Shown in pieces: positions 43,966 through 52,789 of a stretch of DNA of 64,000 nt. The position numbers were made by a program, and so were the translations under genes. Position 1 is the first letter of the stretch, and every line of letters begins with the position of its first letter. The notes beneath the pieces are model-generated. The model did no database searches. It saw nothing but the letters and a program-made list of their open reading frames with translations, and was not told where the DNA came from. The stretch spans positions 248,001-312,000 of the forward strand of contig CAJSYJ010000003.1 of the NCBI GenBank assembly GCA_910574205.1, in the 5' to 3' direction. The stretch is from Bacteroidales bacterium. GTDB lineage: Bacteria > Bacteroidota > Bacteroidia > Bacteroidales > Rikenellaceae.

Positions 43966-44320
43966 TATCGTGACTGCCGCTGTCTCAGCTTGCCGGACTA
44001 TTCGGTGTTGCGGACGGTACCGCCCGACAGAACACCGGACAGAAACATCTGAGCAATGTTTCCGACAAGAATCCCTAATCATAGGTCAGCAAACAGACAT
44101 CTCCTGCACGGGAACACGAATCGACTACCGCCTGCACGGAGACGAGGCGGCTATTACGAGTGGCAATTAACAGCCATTTTCCACGACAATGATATCGCCC
44201 CCTTTCGACTTAGGGGAGAGAAGTGTAAACGCAGCCATAGGCTGCGCTTATACGACCGACGGCAACAGCACGCCAGACGTGGGTAAATTGTGGAAAAATG
44301 CCTTATAATATAAGAAAAAA
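43752..44320. other. Intergenic region between gdhA and the repressor gene
   Basis: About 570 bp without a convincing gene, apart from the hairpin repeats and a run of nine G residues (43879-43887). An 84-codon frame at 43798-44052 has no coding character and crosses both hairpins and the G run. Confidence 0.5.
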
Positions 44321-44992
44321 CTATCCGATAGTGTGCATACGTATCGAAGCCTTTATAAGGGCTATGGCACGGATGCGATCGATCTCGATCTCCTTGTCGG
44401 CATGATGCGGGTTCTGGCTTACCAGACGCACACGGTCTTCGCGATCGGATTTCTGGATATACTTTACCGTAATATACTCCTCACCGTCGATATCGATCGA
44501 TAGCAGATACATATCGCCCCAGAAGACGTCGCGCACGTCGCCTAACTGCTTGTAGAGAACTATATCGCCGCTTTTGAGCAGAGGGTACATCGAGTCGCCG
44601 ACGACGTATATCGCACCGTCGCACTTGGGCAGATTGGGGATGTGGATGAAGTTGACCGGCTTGGCCGACGCCTGATCGGCGAACAGCGGCACGAGCCCGG
44701 CGGTACCCTCCACCGAGTAGAGAGGTACGCTCTGCAAGGGCAGGGTGTTGTCGGTGCGGTGCATGTAGGCCGTCAGGTCGGGCTCGGCGTTGAACATACG
44801 GCCGCGACCGGTTTCGAGCCAGTCGGGGTTGACATTAAGATCATGGACCAGGATGTTCTTGTTGCGCGTCGAAAGGCCGGTCTTGCCGGTCTCGATCATC
44901 GACAACGCCGCCTTGCCGATGCCAAGATACTGAGCGAGCTGCTCTTGTGTCATGTCGAGCTGCTTGCGTATAAGTTTTACACGACTCTCCAT
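44321..44992 (-). CDS. LexA/CI-like repressor (XRE HTH + S24 peptidase domain)
   Basis: A 223-residue phage-type repressor. The N-terminal XRE helix-turn-helix is QEQLAQYLGIGKAALSMIETGK. The C-terminal S24 domain has the Ser in YVVGDSMYPLL and the Lys in YITVKYI, plus an Ala-Gly pair in VEGTAGLV where LexA-type proteins cut themselves. So self-cleavage under DNA damage is possible. It is divergent from the gene at 45129; the shared 136-bp region holds a palindromic operator over that gene's promoter. It probably is the control gene of a prophage remnant with the terminase gene. Confidence 0.88.
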   Translation of the reverse strand: MESRVKLIRKQLDMTQEQLAQYLGIGKAALSMIETGKTGLSTRNKNILVHDLNVNPDWLETGRGRMFNAEPDLTAYMHRTDNTLPLQSVPLYSVEGTAGLVPLFADQASAKPVNFIHIPNLPKCDGAIYVVGDSMYPLLKSGDIVLYKQLGDVRDVFWGDMYLLSIDIDGEEYITVKYIQKSDREDRVRLVSQNPHHADKEIEIDRIRAIALIKASIRMHTIG

Positions 44993-45036
44993 AATCGATT
45001 ATCAAAAGTTTTTATATCAAATTTTTGTACTCCAAT

Positions 45037-45068
45037 CTTGACAAATCAAGTTTTTGAACTTATATTTG
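45037..45068 (+). promoter_or_regulatory. Promoter and overlapping operator of the 45129 gene
   Basis: CTTG (45037-45040), 20 nt, TATATTTG (45061-45068). The palindrome CTTGACAAATCAAG (45037-45050) starts at the -33 box, so a bound repressor would block this promoter. A related TTTTTGAACTT follows within the spacer. The likely binder is the adjacent XRE-S24 repressor. Confidence 0.6.
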
Positions 45069-45128
45069 CACTGCAAAGTTAAAGCATTTATCTCTGACCG
45101 GCAAATTTTTTATACAATATTTATTTAT

Positions 45129-45413
45129 ATGTACAATGTTTCAACCGAAATCTACGAAGAGACGGCTTCGCGGCTGGTGCGGGCGGCAAGGGGCGAGGAG
45201 TTTTTCTCCGGCTCGATAGTCGCACGCGACGGCGAATACGACCTGCGCCTGACGGCGACGGTCATAGTCGCGTACGGCAAGCAGGCCGACCCGAAAGGGC
45301 CGCGGATCGTCGAGGACATGATCCCCGTATGGTGGGAATTTCACACCTATCTGGGCGGCGAGGAGGTGCTCAACGACTTCTCGTTCGGCGACCTGCGCGT
45401 CTGCCTGCGATAA
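45129..45413 (+). CDS. Small protein under repressor control
   Basis: A 94-residue protein, MYNVSTEIYEETASRLVRAARGEEFFSG..., beta-rich with a VWWEFHTYLGGEE segment. No family is recognised. ATG 45129 comes about 55 nt after the start of transcription predicted from the -7 box; an upstream in-frame codon at 45054 lies within the promoter. It is the first gene after the operator and may be an early gene of the remnant. Confidence 0.6.
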   Translation: MYNVSTEIYEETASRLVRAARGEEFFSGSIVARDGEYDLRLTATVIVAYGKQADPKGPRIVEDMIPVWWEFHTYLGGEEVLNDFSFGDLRVCLR

Positions 45414-45543
45414 GTCCTCTCTTCGGACGGCGGCGCACCTCACACTACTCGGAGCGATGACTCCGCGCCGCCGCATGATCCGTCCCGCATGTCTCTTTCA
45501 TCGAAGAAACGGGGCGGCAACATACTAATCTTATACATGAATC

Positions 45544-47001
45544 ATGACAAAAAGGTCACAACGATCGGGCGTTCGCACAACAGAGGCGACGCCCGAAGTC
45601 GATTTTAAGGCATTCTCCGAAAGGGTATACCCGTTTCTCGAATTCGACACATTCCACCGCAACTACTACTCGACGCTCGAACGCTTCGCCCGGGGCGACA
45701 TACGACGGCTTATAGTCTCGATACCGCCCCAGCACGGCAAGAGCGTCGGCTCGACGACACTGCTGCCGGCATACATGCTCGGGCTCGACCCCGACATGCG
45801 GATCGCCATAGCCTCCTACTCGGGTTCGCTGGCGTCGAAATTCAACCGCCGCGTGCAGCGTATAATCGACTCGGCGGAGTATGCCGACATGTTTCCCGCA
45901 ACCACGATCAAGCACGGCACCAAGCCGCCGGAGTATGTACGCACGTCGAGCGAGGTGGAGATCGTCGGACACCGCGGCGAGCTGCTGTCGGTAGGGCGCG
46001 AGGGTGCGCTGACAGGCAACCGCGTCGACTGCTTCATCCTCGACGACCTGTACAAGGATGCTATGGAAGCCTCGTCGCCCGTCATACGCGCGAACTGCTG
46101 GGAGTGGTACACGTCCGTAGTGCGCACACGCATGCACAACGCTTCGCGCGAGTTGATCGTATTCACGCGTTGGCACGAGGAGGATCTGATAGGCACGCTG
46201 CTCGGGCGCGAGCCCTACCGCGAGCTGCGCAGTTGGAGCGATATAGACCGGCTCGGCCGCGACGAATGGCTATACCTGAATCTCGAAGCGTTGAAGTCGT
46301 CGCCGCCGTCGGAGGTCGACCCGCGGGCAAAAGGCGAGGCTCTATGGCCGGCACAGCAGAGCGTCGAGCTGCTGCGCCAAAAACAGAGACTCGATCCGAT
46401 ACGCTTCGAGTCGATGTATCAGGGACATCCGTCGTCGAAGCACGGACTGCTCTACGGCGACGCCTTCGCCGAGTACGACGCCCTGCCGCGCGACATAGTG
46501 CGGCGCGGCAACTACACCGATACGGCCGACACGGGCGACGACTATCTGTGTTCGATATGCTATGCGGTCGATGCGGACGGCATAATATATATTACCGACG
46601 CGGTATATTCGCGCGAGGGCATGGAGCTTACCGAGGGCATGGTAGCCGAGATGCTGCGGCGCAACGACACGCGCACGGCCGCCATAGAGAGCAACAACGG
46701 CGGCCGCGGCTTCGCAAGATCGGTGCAGCGCCTGGCACCCTTGACACGCGTCGAGTGGTTTCATCAGAGCGGCAACAAGGAGGCGCGCATACTATCCAAC
46801 TCGGCCACGGCCGTGCATCTTCTGAGGTTTCCTCACGGGTGGCATCTGCGCTGGCCCGAGATGTACGCTCATCTGACGACCTACCGCCGTCTGTTCCGCT
46901 CCAACCGCCTGCACGATGCCGCCGACGCCATAACGGGCATCGTCGAACGCGAGGCGGGCGATATCGCCGCCGGCGAATGGCGGAGGTTGAGGTTTATATA
47001 G
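45544..47001 (+). CDS. Phage terminase large subunit
   Basis: A 485-residue terminase. The ATPase part has Walker A SIPPQHGKSVGS and Walker B CFILDDLYKD, with a coupling motif IVFTRWHEEDLIG. The C-terminal RNase H-like nuclease is visible in YAVDADGIIYITD and AIESNNGGRGFARSV. The protein is complete. It packages DNA in tailed phages, but no portal, capsid, tail or small terminase gene is nearby. Base composition is like the host chromosome, which suggests long residence. Confidence 0.9.
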   Translation: MTKRSQRSGVRTTEATPEVDFKAFSERVYPFLEFDTFHRNYYSTLERFARGDIRRLIVSIPPQHGKSVGSTTLLPAYMLGLDPDMRIAIASYSGSLASKFNRRVQRIIDSAEYADMFPATTIKHGTKPPEYVRTSSEVEIVGHRGELLSVGREGALTGNRVDCFILDDLYKDAMEASSPVIRANCWEWYTSVVRTRMHNASRELIVFTRWHEEDLIGTLLGREPYRELRSWSDIDRLGRDEWLYLNLEALKSSPPSEVDPRAKGEALWPAQQSVELLRQKQRLDPIRFESMYQGHPSSKHGLLYGDAFAEYDALPRDIVRRGNYTDTADTGDDYLCSICYAVDADGIIYITDAVYSREGMELTEGMVAEMLRRNDTRTAAIESNNGGRGFARSVQRLAPLTRVEWFHQSGNKEARILSNSATAVHLLRFPHGWHLRWPEMYAHLTTYRRLFRSNRLHDAADAITGIVEREAGDIAAGEWRRLRFI

Positions 47002-48027
47002 GTTTACGGTGTTTGGGAACGTGTATGCGTTACCCGTAGGTCTTACAAGTCCGACGGCTGTTGTGACGGCTTGCGCCGTTATACAAATTTTACCCTCCCC
47101 CTAATCCCCCTCCTCGGAGGGGGACTTTTGTCGCGCGCAACGCGCGCTCCGGGTAAGGCTTAGGAAAGTTGTGTATGATTCAGGGCATGCGTTACCCGTA
47201 GGTCTTACAAGTCCGGCGGCCGTTGCGACGGCTGACGCCGTTATAGAAGAGCACCTCGTAGCACCTGGCACAGTGCATACGCTACTCACAGGATTTGCAA
47301 GTCCGGCGGCTATTGCTACGGCTTGCGCCGTTATAGAAGAGCTCCTCGTAACACCTGGCACAGTGCATACGCTACCCGAAGGTTTTGCAAGTCCGGCAGC
47401 TGTTACTACGGCTTACGCCGTTATAGAAGAGCTCCTCGTAACACCTGGCACAGTGCATACGCTACTCGCAGGATTTACAAGTCCGGCGGCTGTTGCTACG
47501 GCTTGCGCCGTTATAGAAGAGCTCCTCGTAACACCTGGCACAGTGCATACGCTACTCGCAGGATTTACAAGTCCGGCGGCTGTTGTGACGGCTGACGCCG
47601 TTATACAAATTTTACCCTCCCCCTAATCCCCCTCCGAGGAGGGGGACTTTTGTCGCGCGCAATGCGCGCTCCGGGTAAGGCTTAGGAAAGTTGTGTATGA
47701 TTCAGGGCATGCGTTACCCGCAGGTCTTACAACGTTGTGACGGCTGACGCCGTTATACAAGAGCACCTCGTAACACCTGGCACAGTGCATACGCTACTCG
47801 CAGGATTTACAAGTCCGGCGGCTGTTGCTACGGCTTGCGCCGTTATACAAATTTTACCCTCCCCCTTCCGAGGAGGGAGGGGAGGAGTTGGTCGGGATTG
47901 TATAACGGCATAAGTAGACGCTGTTGCAGTAGGACGTGCAAAATATTCTGATAGCGTATATACTATGCCGGATGCTGCGAGGGAGTAGGTCTAAACGACA
48001 TCTCGGGCGTGACGCACTCGAAGAAAT
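47002..48027 (+). repeat. Dispersed repeat family with 90-bp tandem units
   Basis: Diverged copies of the 33-kb repeat unit occur at about 47040-47160, 47590-47690 and 47830-47900, each with the GACGGC..GCCGTTATACAAATTTTACCC core and the CCTCCTCGGAGG hairpin. Between them, ACACCTGGCACAGTGCATAC recurs at exactly 90 bp (47261, 47351, 47441, 47531) and again at 47773. A block of about 520 bp (47141 and 47661) is itself repeated. The 90-bp period keeps a 151-codon frame open (47171-47626), which is a by-product. From 47900 to 48027 nothing is seen. Confidence 0.88.
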
Positions 48028-49122
48028 CTATTTGCGACCCAAAGAGCGCAGCTTCGCGACGAAAGCATCGTATTCGTCCGAGAGCGAACGCATAAGCTCG
48101 TGCACCGTGCCGATGCGGTCGGCGCGCCAAGCGTTGGCGCCGCAGAAGGCATAGCCGTTTTGCAGCCGGCCGCGGAACGCATTGTAGAGCGCAAGCATGA
48201 TGCAGTAGGGGCTGTGCGTGACGTCGCATGTACGGATACAGTCGAACGGACAATTTTTAGGTCGCTTGATGCCCTGCCTTACACGGTCGAGGAACGAATT
48301 GCGAATGGCACGCCCGGGCATTCCGACCGGGCTCTCGATGATCTCGATATCGTCGCGGCCGGCATCGATATAGCTCTGCTTGAACCGCTCGTCGGCATCG
48401 CACTCCTCCGTGGTAACGAAGCGCGTACCCATTTGTACGGCATCGGCGCCGAGCCCCATGATGCGGTATATATCCTCGCCGGTATAGATGCCGCCGCCGG
48501 CAATTACCGGTATCTCGCAATCGTGCGCCTCGCCGAAGGCTCTGACCTCGGCTGCGACCTGCGGCACGACGGCATCGAGCGAGAAGCGCTCGTCGTCCAG
48601 CTGGTCGAGCTTGTAGCCAAGATGTCCGCCGGCCTTGGGTCCCTCGACAACGATAGCGTCCGGCACATAGCCGTACTCGGAGAACCACTTATTGCACAAC
48701 ACTTTGGCAGCTCGCGCCGACGATACGATCGGGGCGAGCTTAGTCTTTACGCCCTTAGCAAGGAACGAAGGCAGGTTGAGCGGCAGGCCTGCGCCCGAGA
48801 AGATGATATCGGCCTTTTCGGCTATGGCCGTGCGCACCATGTCGGCGAAGTTGGACATGGCGACCATGACATTGACGCCGACGATGCCGCGCGTCGCCTC
48901 ACGAGCCTTGCGCAGCTCCTGCCTGAGGCCGTATATGCTCGCCTTGCGATAATCCTTCGAATAATCGCCGTATATTACACCCAGGCCGGCCGACGAAATA
49001 ACGCCGATGCCGCCCTCCTCCGCCACGGCCGAAGCCAGTCGCGAAAGCGATATGCCGACACCCATGCCGCCCTGTACTATGGGCATGCGGGCTACGAGAT
49101 CTCCTATTTTCAATGATTTCAT
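48028..49122 (-). CDS. Nitronate monooxygenase family flavoprotein
   Basis: A 364-residue NMO/FabK-type TIM-barrel FMN protein. Signatures: PIVQGGMGVGIS, GIGVISSAGLG, VEGPKAGGHLG, the phosphate-binding IPVIAGGGIYTGEDI and LGADAVQMGTRFVTTEEC. Substrate cannot be told from sequence: nitronates or, as in some clostridia, enoyl groups. A C-terminal Cys pair region (NCPFDCIRTCDVTHSPYC) with several cysteines is notable. It has its own promoter at 49148. Confidence 0.9.
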   Translation of the reverse strand: MKSLKIGDLVARMPIVQGGMGVGISLSRLASAVAEEGGIGVISSAGLGVIYGDYSKDYRKASIYGLRQELRKAREATRGIVGVNVMVAMSNFADMVRTAIAEKADIIFSGAGLPLNLPSFLAKGVKTKLAPIVSSARAAKVLCNKWFSEYGYVPDAIVVEGPKAGGHLGYKLDQLDDERFSLDAVVPQVAAEVRAFGEAHDCEIPVIAGGGIYTGEDIYRIMGLGADAVQMGTRFVTTEECDADERFKQSYIDAGRDDIEIIESPVGMPGRAIRNSFLDRVRQGIKRPKNCPFDCIRTCDVTHSPYCIMLALYNAFRGRLQNGYAFCGANAWRADRIGTVHELMRSLSDEYDAFVAKLRSLGRK

Positions 49123-49147
49123 AGTAAGAAATAATTTTAGTCAGAGG

Positions 49148-49155
49148 CAAAGGTA
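49148..49155 (-). promoter_or_regulatory. -7 element of the nitronate monooxygenase gene
   Basis: TACCTTTG on the minus strand, an exact match, 25 nt before the start. No clear -33 box. TATTCGAAAGGTCGAAA lies about 40 nt upstream (49195-49211). Confidence 0.55.
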
Positions 49156-49385
49156 GGTATTTTTACGCGAGATTATTCCGATACACAACATAAATTTCGA
49201 CCTTTCGAATATTTTCAGATTCCCATTTACCACCCTCACGACGAAGACTCGCGGGCATCGTTTGGCCTGCATGTCGCATGTTATGTCTGATAGGTAGGCC
49301 AGTTCCCAAACAGATCATTTTGCATATCTTTTGCAAACACCGCGTATGCTCCCGACAGCCTATATTCGCATCGAAAACAAGCGAT

Positions 49386-50183
49386 ATGAAAAAGACAGCA
49401 ACACTCTTAACAGCCGTATGTATGGTGTCGTGCTCGGCATTCGAGTATCATCCCTACACCACCGACGTGCGCGGCGAGACGGACATAAACACAAAGAACA
49501 TCAATCTGATAGAGAATCGTTTCGAGAATAGCGAGACGGTCGTTTTCGCATTTCTGAGCGACACGCAGCGACGCTTCGACGAGACGGTCGATGCGGTTGA
49601 GAGCATCAACTCGCGCGGCGACATCGACTTCGTGATTCATGGCGGCGACATTTCCGATTTCGGACTGAGGCACGAATTTGAGATGCAGCGCGACATACTC
49701 GACCGGCTGAGCGTGCCATATGTCGTAATGATAGGCAACCACGACTATCTGGGTACCGGCAACCGCGTGTTCGAAACCATATTCGGCAGCTACGACTTCG
49801 CCTTCACGGCCGCCCATACGCGGTTCGTATGCCTCAACACCAATGCCATAGAGGTCGACTACACCCCCGGAATACCCGACTTCGATTTCATCGATACCGA
49901 GCTGCGGTCGCTCTCGCCCGACGTACGGGCAACGGTATTCGCGATGCACATACCTCCCTTTGCCGAGGAGTTCAACAACACGACGGCCGAGGAGTTCGAA
50001 TACTATGCCCGTCGATTTCCCTCACTGCGGTTCTGCATCTACGGCCACAACCACCGCTTGGCCGAGGACGATCTGTTCGGCGACGGCACGATATACTACG
50101 GCGTTCCCGACATAGGCAAACGCATATACTACGTATTTACGATAGACAGCGAAGGTTATGAAGTCGAAACCGTCGGTTTTTAG
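49386..50183 (+). CDS. Metallophosphoesterase lipoprotein
   Basis: A 265-residue lipoprotein (MKKTATLLTAVCMVSC, lipobox MVSC). The calcineurin-like metal motifs appear in order: SDTQRRF, HGGDISDFG, GNHDYLG, FAMHIPPF and YGHNHRL. The substrate is unknown. ATG 49386 gives the signal peptide; an upstream in-frame codon at 49278 does not. Its last 26 bp overlap the next gene, so the two are coupled. Confidence 0.88.
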   Translation: MKKTATLLTAVCMVSCSAFEYHPYTTDVRGETDINTKNINLIENRFENSETVVFAFLSDTQRRFDETVDAVESINSRGDIDFVIHGGDISDFGLRHEFEMQRDILDRLSVPYVVMIGNHDYLGTGNRVFETIFGSYDFAFTAAHTRFVCLNTNAIEVDYTPGIPDFDFIDTELRSLSPDVRATVFAMHIPPFAEEFNNTTAEEFEYYARRFPSLRFCIYGHNHRLAEDDLFGDGTIYYGVPDIGKRIYYVFTIDSEGYEVETVGF

Positions 50184-50880
50184 TCTGGTGCTGCTGCTCG
50201 CGGCCATAACGGCGACGGCTTCGCCCGCAGCACATGCCGTTACGGCGGCAGCCAAGCCGGAACATATCTCCGCGACAGAGTCGTCATGCCCGGCTGCCGG
50301 ACCCGAGCGCCCGACGCGCGACACGCGTCGGGACGAAAGCTACGTCGGCTGGCGCCGATTGATCCCCACACGTCTGACGGTGCAGTTCGCCGGAGGCATG
50401 GGCATGTTCTCGGCAGGCATAGGCTGGGAGTACGGCCGACGCGGACAGTGGGCGACCGACCTTTTCGCAGGCTTCATACCGGCCTCGGCCATAGGCCGCA
50501 CCTACCCCACCACCACCGCCAAACAGAGCTACACGCCGTGGAGCATACGCTGTTGCCGCGAGCGGCTGTCGGTCGAGCCTCTCACGTGCGGCATGTATAT
50601 CAACTCGGTCATAGCCGACGAATTCTGGCTGCGGGAGCCGTCGCGCTACCCCAAGGGCTATTACGGCTTCTCGACCAAGCTGCGCGCGCATCTGTTCGTC
50701 GGGCAGAGCTACCGCTTCCACCTGCGCGGCGGCGGAGTGCTGCGCGACATATCGCTCTTTTGGGAGATGAACACGTGCGATCTCTACCTCATTAGCCGCA
50801 TTACGAACCGCTATATGGATTTCGGCGACTACGTAGGTCTTTCGGTCGGCATAGGGCTGCATCTGTTCGGCGGACGATAA
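50158..50880 (+). CDS. Outer-membrane beta-barrel-like protein
   Basis: A 240-residue protein with a signal peptide (VLLLAAITATASPAAHA) and a low-complexity linker. Then alternating strands TVQFAGGMGMFSAGIGWEYG, WATDLFAGFI, GYYGFSTKLRAHLFVG and YVGLSVGIGLHLFGGR follow, ending in an aromatic/hydrophobic strand like an outer-membrane barrel. It overlaps the phosphoesterase gene by 26 bp. Function unknown. Confidence 0.7.
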   Translation: MKSKPSVFSLVLLLAAITATASPAAHAVTAAAKPEHISATESSCPAAGPERPTRDTRRDESYVGWRRLIPTRLTVQFAGGMGMFSAGIGWEYGRRGQWATDLFAGFIPASAIGRTYPTTTAKQSYTPWSIRCCRERLSVEPLTCGMYINSVIADEFWLREPSRYPKGYYGFSTKLRAHLFVGQSYRFHLRGGGVLRDISLFWEMNTCDLYLISRITNRYMDFGDYVGLSVGIGLHLFGGR

Positions 50881-50914
50881 GGCATCGGCCGCCGCCCGCA
50901 CCGCCGCAGCGCAC

Positions 50915-51406
50915 CTAATGTCGCTTGCCCTTGCGGCAGGCAAGATCGTAATCCTCGGCGTCGAATACGTATGTCAGCACGACATTCCTTTCGGCCAGCT
51001 CCCTGCGTGTCCACTGCGACGCATCGCCCGGATCGGGATTGGGCGTCGACCGGCCGAAATCGGAGAAGCTCATGCTTATGCCCGCGTCCATCACTTCCGA
51101 GTCGTAAAATACTTTGATGCCGGCAAAGGCCGCCGCCGGAGCCGCCTCTTCTTCGGCTGCGACGTGGCAGACGACCGTGTGCCACGGCGGACAGGGGCAT
51201 ATCTCCGGAATATCGTCCCCGGGTCTGAGATAGACGATGCACATGGGGCGTCCGGTAGCATTGGCCAAACGCATCCAAGTGTGCGTATTGCCGTCGTCGA
51301 TGATCTCGATGAGCCGGTTGTCGACGAACTCGTGCGGCGTATCGTCTCTGTCGCATGCAACCCACAGCAGCGACGAGAGCAGTAATGTAAGAATCGATCT
51401 TTTCAT
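50915..51406 (-). CDS. Lipoprotein of unknown function
   Basis: A 163-residue lipoprotein (MKRSILTLLLSSLLWVAC). Mature part: DRDDTPHEF, then a beta-rich domain with a CPCPPWHTVVC segment whose cysteines may pair. Start ATG 51406; an upstream ATG at 51415 is three codons longer. It stands alone, convergent with the outer-membrane protein gene. No family is recognised. Confidence 0.68.
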   Translation of the reverse strand: MKRSILTLLLSSLLWVACDRDDTPHEFVDNRLIEIIDDGNTHTWMRLANATGRPMCIVYLRPGDDIPEICPCPPWHTVVCHVAAEEEAAPAAAFAGIKVFYDSEVMDAGISMSFSDFGRSTPNPDPGDASQWTRRELAERNVVLTYVFDAEDYDLACRKGKRH

Positions 51407-51540
51407 GGTCGGCAAGGTTAGGATTTATATCTACGCGAATATACGCATTTTATGCCGATAATACAAATATTATATTTACAAGATTCAAAAAAAAAGCATC
51501 CGCTGCCGCAGCAAAATCGCAACCGGAACGAATGCCGGAT

Positions 51541-51665
51541 ATCATGCACCTCGGCAAAAACGAAACGAGTTTTGCTTTTGCTCCTCCGGTTTTTGCCAAT
51601 TTGGCTTCGCCGAATATCATGCACCCCGGCAAAAACGAAACGAGTTTTGCTTTTGCTCTCGGTTT
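51541..51665 (+). repeat. Two-copy 75-bp repeat in front of prfA
   Basis: ATCATGCACC...CGGCAAAAACGAAACGAG and the TTTTGCTTTTGCTC that follows occur at 51541 and again from 51616. The second copy supplies the -33 box of the prfA promoter; in the first copy the matching -7 position is CAATTTGG and looks inactive. Confidence 0.85.
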
Positions 51666-51677
51666 TTGCTATATTTG
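51646..51677 (+). promoter_or_regulatory. Promoter of prfA
   Basis: TTTG (51646-51649), 20 nt, TATATTTG (51670-51677). Both boxes are exact, 24 nt before the prfA start. Confidence 0.8.
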
Positions 51678-51701
51678 TACCCAAATATAAAAAGAGAGAA
51701 A

Positions 51702-52787
51702 ATGGCAGATAATTCGATATTGACGCGTCTGGACGGACTCAGGCTCAAATACGAGGAGATCGGACAGAAGCTGACCGACCCCGAGGTCATAGCAGACGTC
51801 AAGCAGTTCGTGCAGCTCAACAAGGAGTACAGAGAGTTGGAACCGATAGTGGTTACGTCGGAGCGCTACCGCACGGCGCTGGCCAATCTGGCCGAGGCCA
51901 AGGACGTACTGGCCAACGAGAAGGACGAGGAGTTCCGCGAGATAGCGCGCGAAGAGGTCGTGCAGCTCGAACCCCAGATAGCAGAAATGGAGGAGCAGAT
52001 CAAGCTGTTGCTCATACCCAAAGACCCGCAGGACGACAAGAACGCCATAGTCGAGATCCGCGGCGGCACCGGAGGCGACGAGGCTGCCATATTCGCGGGC
52101 GATCTGCTGAGAATGTACACCAAGTACATCGAGACGAAGGGCTGGCGATACGAAATATCGTCATTCTCGGAGGGAGCCGCAGGCGGCTACAAGGAGGTCG
52201 TGATGAAGGTTACCGGTCAGAGCGTATACGGCACTCTGAAATACGAGTCGGGCGTACACCGCGTGCAGCGAGTGCCGCAGACCGAGACTCAGGGACGCGT
52301 GCACACGTCGGCCGCATCGGTTGCCGTGCTGCCCGAGGCCGAGGAGTTCGACATCGACGTATCGTGGAACGACATACGCAAGGATATATTCTGCGCCTCG
52401 GGACCGGGCGGGCAGTCGGTCAACACGACCTACTCGGCCGTGCGTCTGACGCATATCCCCACCGGCATCGTCGTGCAGTGTCAGGATCAGAAGTCGCAGT
52501 TGAAGAACACCGACAAGGCCTTCGAGGAGCTGCGCACGCGAATCTTCAACCTCGAATACTCGAAGTATCTCGACGAGATAGCCTCGAAGCGCAAGACGAT
52601 GGTCTCGACGGGCGACCGCTCGGCCAAGATACGCACCTACAACTATCCGCAGGGGCGCATTACCGACCACCGCATAAACTACACGATATACAACCTGTCG
52701 GCATTCATGGACGGCGACATACAGGACTGCATCGACCACCTGATCGTAGCCGAGAATGCGGAGCGCTTGAAGGAGAGCGAATTGTAG
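51702..52787 (+). CDS. prfA: Peptide chain release factor 1
   Basis: A 361-residue class I release factor for UAA and UAG. The GGQ motif is in CASGPGGQSVNTTYSAVRLTH, and the RF1-type region VPQTETQGRVHTSAASVAVLPE precedes it. RF1 rather than RF2 is supported by the N-terminal KYEEIGQKLTDPEV and the overall length without a frameshift site. ATG 51702 (MADNSILTRLDG) is the natural start; the codon at 51666 lies in the promoter. Confidence 0.95.
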   Translation: MADNSILTRLDGLRLKYEEIGQKLTDPEVIADVKQFVQLNKEYRELEPIVVTSERYRTALANLAEAKDVLANEKDEEFREIAREEVVQLEPQIAEMEEQIKLLLIPKDPQDDKNAIVEIRGGTGGDEAAIFAGDLLRMYTKYIETKGWRYEISSFSEGAAGGYKEVVMKVTGQSVYGTLKYESGVHRVQRVPQTETQGRVHTSAASVAVLPEAEEFDIDVSWNDIRKDIFCASGPGGQSVNTTYSAVRLTHIPTGIVVQCQDQKSQLKNTDKAFEELRTRIFNLEYSKYLDEIASKRKTMVSTGDRSAKIRTYNYPQGRITDHRINYTIYNLSAFMDGDIQDCIDHLIVAENAERLKESEL

Positions 52788-52789
52788 CC

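Noticed and set aside
43798..44052. 84-codon open frame after gdhA
   Set aside because: It crosses two hairpin repeats and a nine-G run and has no recognisable protein pattern.
47171..47626. 151-codon open frame with 30-residue repeats
   Set aside because: Explained by the 90-bp DNA period being a multiple of three; neighbouring units of the same family break the frame. Kept only as a finding to test.
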